Part shown: one piece after another, positions 45,474-54,724 of the stretch
How the letters are laid out: each line of letters opens with the position of its first letter
Position numbering within the stretch: the first letter of the stretch is position 1
Origin: Nereocystis luetkeana
Lineage: Eukaryota; Sar; Phaeophyceae; Laminariales; Laminariaceae
Direction: 5' to 3'
Assembly: GCA_031213475.1 (NCBI GenBank)
Contig: JARUPZ010000003.1
Span: 11,778,580 to 11,842,579 of the forward strand
Length of the DNA stretch: 64,000 nucleotides
Program-made: the position numbers and the translations under genes
The notes under the pieces: model-generated
What the model was told of the DNA's origin: nothing
Seen by the model: only the letters and a program-made list of their open reading frames with translations
Databases searched by the model: none

Positions 45474-46008
45474 TGCTAGAGAGGAGGGCGCGAGGGTGAA
45501 TCGCTCAGACCGTTGCAACTGTCGTGAGGCAACTGCGCGAGGCAACTGTTCCGATCATTGTCACGCGTCGGGGGCTTTTATTTGGGCAGACAGTAAGCTT
45601 TCACTAGCTCCTCTGGGCGCATCTTATAAGGGCAGAGAGGGTCCCTGGTGTGGGAACGCCTTTTATCTCGGGTATAGAGCAGGTAACGAGGTTCCGTGAA
45701 CACCCGGTGCTTTCAAAACACCATCGTGTGAACCAACGAAAGTCAAATCCAAGTGATCTGCGACACCCGTCCTATTACCCCCAGCCACTTGGGCCCTGAG
45801 TTGCCCGTCGTACCTGTTGTCGTGTCTAATGCTTCGTTGATTGTTTGCTGCTTGAAACTATCGCCTTGCATGGACTCACTTTCTGCGTGACCCGATCCTC
45901 CCTGCACGAGTGTACTTCTCGAACTCTCCAACACTAGGTGAGCCGGCCTCAGAGATCTAACGAGCGCGGACCCTTTTTAGGGCCTGAGAGCTGTATCCTG
46001 TTGTATCG
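45474..46008 (+). mobile_element. LTR family L, copy 4 (diverged 5'-type LTR)
   Basis: 535 bp clearly homologous to copies 1-3 ('actgtcgtga', 'tcacgcgtcggg', 'cagagatctaacgagcgcg') but with many substitutions and decayed ends (tgctaga...ttgtatcg). It is followed by the same primer-binding-site-like TGG start. Confidence 0.8.
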
Positions 46009-46290
46009 TGGTAAACTCAGGTAGATCAAGGTGCTTTGAAGAGATCGGCGTGTTTACAAATGTTTACAGGAGATCAGAATGTGTTATGAAATGATGACGT
46101 GGTCCTGTATCATCTCACCTTCGATCTTGCATATTGTTTCATCGTATGTATATCTGGCAAATGTGTACCTTCCACACGTTTTCGTTGTTGCCTACCTGGT
46201 AACAGAGTTTCTGTGCGTAATATTTTTGTTTATCAAGGATTTTTGTCAAGATAATCAGAATCGAAAATCTTCCGGCATACGCATGCATAA
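46009..46290 (+). repeat. LTR-element 5' internal segment, copy 2
   Basis: Diverged match to 28,073-28,400. Confidence 0.55.
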
Positions 46291-46496
46291 TCAAAGACGA
46301 AAAATATCTGAATATTAGATGGATATGTTGGAGAAAAAAACACTTGCAGCAGTGGCCGCCGTTTTGCAGGACCAAACAAGCAAAAAAGAACTCGCAAATA
46401 GCAGCAAGCACCAACAGGCAGGAGTGCGATCTATCTTGCGCTCCTCGACACTGGCTGTATATGTAACGCCGCCACAACGAGAAGATCGCCCTTTTT

Positions 46497-46680
46497 GTTA
46501 TGATTGGCTCGAGAACTATGGTAGTAATTTACGCAGCAATGCCGAAGAGGACAAACACATGGTACAATGGGACACCGTTCTCCCAGAACACACTTAGGGC
46601 CAACCCGTTTACTACGTTTACGTTTCGACCAGTACCCCAAGAGAAAACGGACAACTGGTCGAACTCTTTCCCTCTCCAAC
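46497..46680 (-). repeat. YR terminal repeat B2
   Basis: Direct repeat of 46,985-47,168. They share 'ttacgcag..aatgccgaagagg', 'ggtacaatgggacaccg' and 'ggacaactggtcgaactct'. Confidence 0.8.
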
Positions 46681-46699
46681 ACGTACCCTACCTAGGATG

Positions 46700-46720
46700 C
46701 CCCCCCCCCCCCCCCCTCTC
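46700..46720 (+). repeat. Poly-C run
   Basis: About 18 C between B2 and A2. Length uncertain because of possible sequencing slippage. Confidence 0.6.
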
Positions 46721-46744
46721 TTGAGCGTCAAGGTGGGATCGTGG

Positions 46745-46984
46745 GAAAAAAACGCTCCTAAACTGTATGTATATCACTGCCCGTGTTTAGCTACTATCAA
46801 TATTGTCTTGCGTTCTGCCTGTCTTTTCCCTCGTTGGTTCTCTCCCTCAGCTTGGGGAACGAACTCTGACCACGTACCCTCATCCTAATCCACTTTCCAT
46901 ATGTCACATTGTAATGCCTCCCAACTTTTATCAACGCCTTTTTAACAAACTCCATACAAGTACTCACTTCGAAAATTTTAGTTT
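46745..46984 (-). repeat. YR terminal repeat A2
   Basis: Copy of the 5' repeat A1 (22,143-22,375), lying between the two B repeats. Confidence 0.8.
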
Positions 46985-47168
46985 GATATGATTGGCCCAA
47001 GAATCGTGGTATTAATTTACGCAGTAAAGCAATGCCGAAGAGGACAAACACGTGGTACAATGGGACACCGTGCTCCCAGAACACACTTCGGGCTAACCCG
47101 CTTTCTACATTTATGTTTCGACCAGTACCCCGAGGGAAAACGGACAACTGGTCGAACTCTTTCCCATT
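46985..47168 (-). repeat. YR terminal repeat B1
   Basis: First member of the B direct repeat, immediately after the recombinase stop codon on the minus strand. Confidence 0.8.
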
Positions 47169-47218
47169 AGGCAAGCCCGGTTATCCCTCGAGTTAAACCC
47201 CCCATGTTCCTGCCACTA

Positions 47219-47854
47219 CTACCTTGTTAGTGCTTCAGACACAAAATCTGCTTTCTCCCCTCCTGCTCTTACATAGACCATAAACGCTAGTGATTTCCAT
47301 CTCCCCGCCCTTTGAATCTGAATGTTCGATGCGCCTTGCGCAGCAAGCTGGGTTGCCCCCTCGATCCTGCCTGAGTGGAGAGCGTACTGAGTCGGGTCTC
47401 TACCCAAACTGCTTAACATCCGCCTCAAGGCATTTGTTGCAACGGTGCGCGTGATCGCCTTCCACCCGGTGGACGTGCGTGTCTGCATCAATGGTGCTGA
47501 CCTGCTCAGTCCGGGATGAAGGTATAGTAAATCCAGAAGAATCTCCAACGCCCCCTGACTCTTTACGTCCTAACACCTTCCCTTCCCTTTCGTTGCTCTC
47601 GTCCTTGTGGCGATTGACCCCAACCTATTGGAGTCTGACTTGGAAGGGCGGAACGTCACTTCTACCCTGTCTGCAGCACATCTTTTTCCCCAAGATAGTT
47701 GGAACGCTCCTGAAAAAAACGCCAAGTCTCTCCTCGTCAGACAAAAATCTGCGTGTACCAACCCGTTGCCGTAGGCACAAATTTCAGAGGCTCTACAAAG
47801 AGGGTGAAACGACAACGCCAGTCCGGTCCAGGCTACCCATCCTTGGCTTCCCAA
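47219..47854 (-). pseudogene. Tyrosine recombinase, YR copy 2
   Basis: The C-terminal frame 47,219-47,548 carries 'YALHSGRIEGATQLAAQG', 'AGRWKSLAFMVYVR'. These are the HxxR, Trp and catalytic Tyr boxes of tyrosine recombinases as found in DIRS/Ngaro/PAT elements. The upstream part (47,570-47,854), with 'RDLAFFSGAFQLSW' and 'ADRVEVTFRPSKSD', is in another frame, so a frameshift near 47,560 splits the gene. Catalytic residues of boxes II look intact. It would excise and insert the circular cDNA in an active element. Confidence 0.8.
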
Positions 47855-48128
47855 ACGCTCTTCATCCCCGTGGTCAACAGGTCCCCCGTAAGAGGCTCCC
47901 TGACCTTATGGCGTATCTCCGATTTCCCGTGAGCTCTATCGATCCCTTTCCCTACGGCTACAACCATGCAGTGTGAACATTTTGTGGAAATACTTATTCG
48001 CGGATAGATAACCTCGTATGGTCTGGCTTTGGTTTTTGAATGCAAAGCATCACAGGGCCATGAATTTCGTCAACTCTTTCACTGCTGCGTCGACTCCATC
48101 ACCCTCTGCTAGCCACGGACTCTTCCAT

Positions 48129-48800
48129 TCAATCGCTCTGAGACGGCACCAGGTTTGCCACACGGTTCGCGTGCTTGCCCCCGCTGAGGCCAGCGCGAGT
48201 GTCTCCACTGTTCTGTGCACCTCCTCGTCCTTCCCGCCCTCTCCAGTGTGTGTTGCTGCTCGATGGGCTTTGCGGGGTGTTCATGATTCTGCATTTCGAG
48301 TCATCGCTTTCCATATTATGTCCTCTATGTACCCTGTGAGGAATTTTGTCTGCACAATAGTTGGTCTCGAAGAATGCACGGCCACCGTCACCTATATTCT
48401 GCTCTCTCCATTGCCCTTGTACGCGTGTCTGCAACGTTTGCCCGATTTCTGTTTTTGCCCATCTCGAGATGCCCTCCGCTACTAGGTTCTGCACGCCGGG
48501 AATATGCTTTGCGTCATGGCTCCATCCGCTCGTAGTTTCCAGTCTACCTAGAAGTCTCATAGCCGGTGAAGCTCGCCGGTTATGCGACCCACCACACCGA
48601 TTAATCCATGACACGGCTGCCACGTTGTCCCCCCTAAATAGGACGGGGCATTCTTGCATGTCTGGCCTGTCGTGCAGAATGACTTGAGTCACGTACGCCG
48701 TCATGGTCATACCACCCAATTCAAGTAGGTTGATTGTGACTGCGTCCTCTCCTTTAATCACCGTTTGGTTCTTCAAGGGACGCGACACTACCGGGTTCAA
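48129..48800 (-). CDS. RNase H domain, YR copy 2
   Basis: A 223-codon frame with 'INLLELGG' and 'LFRGDNVAAVSWINRCGG', then 'HIPGVQNLVAEGISRW' and a hydrophilic C-terminal linker toward the recombinase. This is longer than copy 1 because copy 1 lost part of the linker. Family assignment (DIRS/PAT-type RNase H) rests on the order RT-RH-YR and these motifs. Confidence 0.8.
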   Translation of the reverse strand: MNPVVSRPLKNQTVIKGEDAVTINLLELGGMTMTAYVTQVILHDRPDMQECPVLFRGDNVAAVSWINRCGGSHNRRASPAMRLLGRLETTSGWSHDAKHIPGVQNLVAEGISRWAKTEIGQTLQTRVQGQWREQNIGDGGRAFFETNYCADKIPHRVHRGHNMESDDSKCRIMNTPQSPSSSNTHWRGREGRGGAQNSGDTRAGLSGGKHANRVANLVPSQSD

Positions 48801-50558
48801 GTCGTATCTCCAGTATACTTAGAGTTCTGGGCGAAAGCCCCCGACTGCAGTAAACCTTGCGTCCGAGTAGTATCGTCGCCAAGGGGATCGGCTACGTGTG
48901 CGTAAAATGGTGCGCCGAGGGACTCCCCGGCGCTAACCAACTTCTGTTCGATTGCCCATTTCCAAAAGGAGATATCATTGTGGAACTCCCAGCCTAGTCT
49001 CACTACCCTCTTCGTCGATTTTTTAACTTTAGCGGCTTTGTGAAGATTGGTCAGACGTAAAAGCTGCCAAATAAAATATCTACCGGCTCTGATTATGTAG
49101 GTGAGGTTCCAGAGTTTGCCTGTCATGTTTACCACGTCTTGTGCGCTTGCATGCGTTTTTTCCCCCGACCACTCCTGCTCGAGAAGGAGCCTAATTGCTT
49201 CTACCCGTTCCTTAGTCACGGAAATCCGCATGGTGTGTGTGTTGATTGTAAAACCCAGCGCATCTACGATTGTGTTCCAATCAGTGCTCTTCTTTGGAGC
49301 GAGTATAGAGGTTTTACCTTTCTCGCCTGGTCCGAAAATCTCACGTTATCTGAAGCGAGGGAAGCGGAAGCTATGAGGGCGGTCTGGTCTGCAGGATTAA
49401 GTTGCACGCTGGCCATAATGAAGTGGTTAACGTATACTTCCGTCAGAAACGGTTCGTTTGATCCCCCCCTTCGTGGTGCTTTTCACTCTGACTCCGGTCG
49501 GGATCCTAGTTGGCTCGCTCGACTCCCATGGGTCCACGAATTTGACATGCGACATCATAGCCTCGCCTTCTGGTAGAATAACCACCCTATCTACCATTGA
49601 TTGTGGGAAGGTGGGCGTGTTCGGCCGCTGAGGCCATGAGGCGCCAGTACCCGGGCGAGGCTGCCCATCCAAAGGTGAGTCTAAAATCTGCCACCAACAC
49701 ATCGTCTACCACATAGCAAAAGTTCTGCGCTTGGTGCGGTGATACCCTGACATTCCTGAAGGCGTCTGTTACGTCTGCTTTGGCCAAAAGGATACGAAGG
49801 TGAGAAAACCTTATTCGGAGGTCGATGAGCGCGTTCAAAAGTGAAGGGAGTGCGTCAGCACAGAGGCATTTCGGCACATCTTCCGTTTTCGTGTCTTTAT
49901 TTAGCTCTCCCTTCTCTCCTCTCGCCGCGTCGACATCAACTGAGCAGTCGTTAATTATTCTGACCTTGTGCGTAACAACGGCACCGAGGGGCGCCACACG
50001 TAGTCCTTTAAGCGCGGCAGCTGACTCTCTGTTGAACCCTGGAACGCGATTGCGTCGTACATCTTCGTACCGTGTTTTCCAAACTAGGTCCATATGTTCA
50101 AACACTGTGCTGTGCTTACCATACCGAATTGCTCTTGAACGGTCGAGGTTCGTGACCGCTGTCTTCACCGACACGCCCCTCTTCATGATGTCTATGAGCT
50201 CTGTTATTGCGGGGAAACCTTTAACCCGCCCAACGTAGTGTTCAACATGATCGAGGGATAACGGAGGTGACACCAGAGTGCCTCCGAGCCCAACGGCCAC
50301 ATCTTCCACTTTACCTGCACATACATGTAAAAGTTCTCTGCCTGTCTCTGCCATCTCTCGTATGTTGTTTTTCTTGTGGTTGAGTTCGCGGGTTTTGACG
50401 GTCATCAACATTTTTGTTTGCCTCCATATTTCGCTCAGTGCAGCGATTTTTTCCTGTTTGGTTAGCTTACTTGTCTGTCCTTTAATCTGGTAAGGTACAA
50501 CTCTATCTGAAGGTGCTACTTGTCGTACCGACCCTTGTAAGTATTTCCCTTTCGACAA
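48797..50558 (-). pseudogene. Reverse transcriptase, YR copy 2
   Basis: The N-terminal and palm part is open at 49,587-50,558 (323 codons; motif A 'KADVTDAFRNV', 'AASPGYW'). It then shifts to 49,427-49,702 and again to 48,797-49,231 (thumb/connection). Motif C reads YVNH rather than YVDD. At least two frameshifts and the damaged catalytic box make it non-functional. Confidence 0.85.
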
Positions 50559-50574
50559 ACTGTCCTATAACCAA

Positions 50575-51565
50575 GGGGTCTCCCCTGGACTAAGGGCTGG
50601 CAAATCACTGTACTGTTGTCTAGACTCATGTTTGTTCTGTGACTCGGTACTCTGTCTAGAGATTCTCTTTTCTTTTACGGACTTGCCCTGACTCGAGGTC
50701 AGGGCGATCAGGACATCATCATTCTGTCTGGAATTGCGGGTGTTTTGGTCAAACTAACTCTGTCTAGAGCTACTGCTATTTTCTTCCGTTTTGGTTGTGC
50801 CTTGTGCCCAAGAGGTCTCCCCTGGGCTAAGGGGTAGCAGATCAACATAGTCTTGTCTAGGCTCGCTGTTGTTCTGCCACGCTTTACTCTGTCTAGAGAT
50901 TCTCTTTTCTTTTACGGACTTGCCCTGACTCGAGGTCGGGGCGATCAGGACATCATCATTCTGTCTGGAACTGTTGATGCTCTGATCCAAGCAACTCTGT
51001 CTAGAGCTACTGCTATTTTCTTCCGTTTCGGTTGTGGCCTGTGCCCAAGGGGTCTCCCCTGGGCTCAGGGCTGGCAGATCGACATGATTCTGTCTAGAAT
51101 TACCGTTGTTCTGCGACTCGTTACTCTGTCTAGATATTTTCTTTTCTTTTAAGGACTTGCCCTGACTCGAGGTCAGGGCGAGCAAGACATCATCATTCTG
51201 TCTAGAGCTGTTGAAGTTCAGATCCAAGTAACTGTGTCTAGGCTAGATCTACTGCTATTTTCTTCCGTCTCGGTTGTGCCCTGTGCCCAAGAGGTCTCTC
51301 CTGGGCTGCGGATTGGCAGCTCCACATAATTATGTCCAGAACTTCTATTGTTCTGCGCCTCGTCCCTCTGTCTAGAGATTTTCTTTTCTTGTACGGGCTT
51401 GCCCTGACTTGAGGTCAGGGCAATCAGGACATCATCATTCTGTCTAGAACTGTTGATGTTCTGATCCAAGTAACTCTGCCTAGAGCTACTGCTATTTTCT
51501 TCCGGCTCGGTTGTGCCCTGTGCCCAAGGGGTCTCCCCTGGGCTACGGGCTCGCAGCTCAACTTG
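50575..51565 (-). repeat. 237-bp tandem array (copy 2)
   Basis: The landmarks recur at 50,712, 50,949, 51,186 and 51,428 (intervals 237, 237, 242). The open frame 50,754-51,227 covers two full units of 79 residues. It has fewer units than copy 1, so unit number varies between element copies. Confidence 0.87.
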
Positions 51566-53580
51566 ATGCCATACCCGGGGGTACAGCTTATAAATGCTGT
51601 CCGGAAATCACGCTCAAACGAAGGCCAGCATCGCTGAACCACTCAAGGGCTCGGTTACCCGACGTCGGCACGCGTGAAAGATAAACACGCATTACCAGCC
51701 CGGCGTGTAAAACACCGGACTTCAACGAGGACAGGACAGAAGACAGAAAATGAAATGACATGTTGTTTAGAGGCCTTCAAAGACATCGTCCGTTTCGAAA
51801 GCGATGTTGTTTTCGTCACACACGGTAACAGAAGGCGACGTACGTATAATCAATTGATGAGAGAATCACAGAGAGGTCGAACGATATAATATAAAGCAAA
51901 GGTTGAAAGCAGCAACCGCACTGCTGCTGTAAAACTCCCCCGGAATCGCTGTGTCCACGAGGACAAACAAGTACGGCGCAAGTACGAGTTGTACCATGGC
52001 AATTTGCGACGTATGCAGACGGTGCCTGGCATGCCAGTGTTTGGAAAAGAGTGCGTTTTGAATGTGCGTGGGGGAAGGGAAGTATGTATACGCAAGGTTC
52101 TTCACTCCGTGGGCGGCCTACGCCGCCCGTTAGGCTTGCTCAGGAAGGGGAAAGTGTATCAAAATATGCGAAGCGTACAGACGTCCATGGTTGAATATAT
52201 ATATAGATATTTATGGTTGTAGTTGCACGACTTGATAATGCTAAGAGTCCCGCCGCCATGTTCCAGGAAAAAACAACTCGGGCACCACGTATGAACAACT
52301 CAGACGTCACATACGCTGGCTCACATGCCGTACGTACGTACATACCCCAGGTAGAGTACCTTTTTTCTTTACAGTAGCTGCAGTAGGTACGAAAGAGAAA
52401 GAACAGCACGGCACAGCAGCACCGCAAAACAATAAAAATTAAACCGAAATTTCGGAAAGAATAAACAAAATTCCCGCCCCCTTCATAAACATTTTTTTCA
52501 GCCTGATTGGCACCCCTTGCACCGCTGAAAAAAAACGAATTGAACAGCACCGCCTCGTACGCCGCCCGCCCCTCTCGCGACCACCTCGCCACCGACTTGG
52601 TCCAGGTAAAGCTTTTCTCACTCTCTGCCACAGCCGCCCGCCTCGCGTGAAGGCCGGTGCTCATTGTGACCGTCGTTCGCCAGCTCGACAATGTTGGTGC
52701 TCGGACTGCGCAGCTCTCTGTTTCAAATTCAGCGTGGTCGCAAAAATAAACACCCCTTGAATATTATCTTGCAATCCTGAACGACCCTTCAATACTCGTA
52801 CGTACTCCATAAAAAATTACAACTGTAGGTCAGACAGATCCATTTCATGCATCCCTCGTGTCTTCAGGCACACGCAACGCCTAGGTACGAAAGCAGCGAC
52901 CACGCTCCTTGTAACCCCTGCTCTACCCGCCAGCACCCGCCGACACTAGCGACAGCGACGGGATCTCCCACAGTGCCGTGCTCGGAGTACACGCACGCAC
53001 ACGAAACGAAAGAAAAAAAAAAGAAAAAAGGACTGAAAATGCCGAGAGAGATGGAGAAAACAAAAAAACGCTGGAAAGGTTCGCCAAGTACTAAAGGGAG
53101 GCGATTCCCAAGTCGGAGCTCTGAGAGGCCAGGGAGGTACCGACCGAGCACGCTCAAAGAGTGAGAAAGCTGTAAGTAGTTCCATATAATCACACCCTGG
53201 ACGTTTACTTTTTCAATAGTCTACTGTTAGGGGTGGGCCTGAGGTCCATGTTTGGGCTATTTTTGTGTCCCTGGTCGTTGTGAGTACAAATAGATATTCA
53301 AATGTTTATCCAATCGCAATCAAGCTGAAATACAGCAGAGGTCCAAAACTTTCATCGTTCCAAGAACCAAAACGAAGAGCCTAGGAGCCACTTGCTGGCA
53401 GCAAGTGGCGAGGAATTTATATAGAGCGAATACATATGTAGGAAATAAGAGTACGAGTACTATTTTTACAGGTTTATGATGCATATAGAATACAAGACGA
53501 GTACATATATACCTGGTATATTCTTCGTATATCATATACATACCTGGTAAGTATGTACCAGGTATTTAGGTAACTGATTT
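51566..53580. other. Non-coding remainder of the second LTR-bounded block
   Basis: 51,620-51,720 shares 'aaggccagcatcgctgaa' and downstream words with about 58,680-58,770, a small unnamed repeat. A (TA)n-like stretch lies near 52,195. Overlapping ORFs on both strands (52,140-52,691; 52,847-53,193) lack domains. TACCWGGTA sites cluster at 53,510, 53,541 and 53,556. Confidence 0.35.
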
Positions 53581-53584
53581 AAGA

Positions 53585-54042
53585 GACTCAGCACAGAACA
53601 AAGCAGCAGCAGCAGCAGCAGGAGCGCGACAAGGGTGAGGCGCCGTCCCGATGTTGCCTCCCCGTCCGGGTGGCGTCATGCATGTCCACGCTGCATTTTC
53701 TGCGAGTCAAGCGCTCGCTACACCGCGTTGTTGGTGGCCCGTGGCGATGACGATGAGTTTCGGCGCGAAGACCTTGCTCAGAGCAAAGACAACTCAACTG
53801 CATACAGCAGCGGAAGCAAGAAGCTTGCCTGCAGCACCTGTGGTGAGACAGCACAAACCGCCAATCGCCGCAACGCGGGTACTTACGAACGAATTGGCCG
53901 GACGAGTTACTGGTACAAGAAGTTGACCGGAGGCATACGACACCTGACTATACCTCCAACAGGGCGCGAAATCGGCCATTGGGTCGGCCGCGTCTGTCTG
54001 TCTGCCTCGCAACTACCAACCCGACCGCGAGAGACGAGTTAA
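53585..54042 (+). CDS. Family X ORF (copy 4), longest and Cys-containing
   Basis: A frame open through 53,635-54,042 with 'SSARYTALLVARGDDDEFRRE' (in part) and 'LACSTCGETAQT', then 'RTSYWYKKLTGGIRHLTIPP' and a tail unrelated to the other copies. Several differences from 12,107-12,313 fall at third codon positions, which suggests past selection on this frame. The rest of family X is absent on its left, so this is a fragment. Function unknown. Confidence 0.42.
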
Positions 54043-54099
54043 CCCGTGTTCTTCTCACAGTTAGTTCTGTACCCATTTATCTCTTTTTCACAGCCAATC

Positions 54100-54690
54100 C
54101 TACTAATTTTCGTACTTCGAGTAACCCGAGTATTAATCTACTGAAAGCCCAATACTCCGAGTACTGGGAGTATGAGCAGTACTTGTACTCGAGTAGAAGC
54201 AGTACCCGGAGTACAAGCATCTAAATTATTCGTAGCACTCTGAGTATCGCGAGTATGCAACCCAGGAATACTTGATTTAGCATCCGAGTAAAATACTCCG
54301 AGTAATACTCTAACCTGGAGTACCTTGGAGTATAAAACCCTTTAATATTCCGAGTATTGAAGTATTCGCAGTACGAAATGCCCAAGAACTCCGAGAACTT
54401 CAAGTAGGAGCAGTACAAGATCCCCAAATACTTCAACTTCAAGTACAACGAGTATTCCAGAGTAGTAAACCCCAAAATACGCGGAGTACAGCAGTATTTC
54501 AGAGTATCGAACCCCAAAATACTCGAGTGCAAGCAGTATTGAGAGTGATCACTCCGAGTACGAGCAGTATCCCGGAGGATCGAGCCCCGAAATACTCCGA
54601 GTACACAAAGTACCTGAAGCAATTTATCTCCGATACTCGTTACTTTACTCCAAGGTACTCGGAGCATCTATCTGCACCTTCCCAGATTGA
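54100..54690. repeat. ACTCCGAGTA palindrome-rich array
   Basis: About 590 bp of degenerate repeats built from TACTCCGAGTA/TACTCGGAGTA, interspersed with 'gagcagtac' and 'aaccccaaaatac'. Because the core is palindromic both strands carry it. Minus-strand ORF 54,221-54,667 is a read-through. Confidence 0.8.
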
Positions 54691-54724
54691 TATCTTACGA
54701 GCATCGTCTGGCCTTTGCTGAAGG

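Larger units (their letters stand above)
46497..51565 (-). mobile_element. YR retrotransposon copy 2, 5'-truncated, 3' end preserved
   Basis: Order on the minus strand: 237-bp repeats (51,565-50,575), RT, RNase H, tyrosine recombinase, then B1 (47,168-46,985), A2 (46,984-46,745), B2 (about 46,680-46,497). Gag and A1 are absent. It is nested inside the second LTR-bounded block. The best 3' structure of the three copies is here. Confidence 0.87.
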
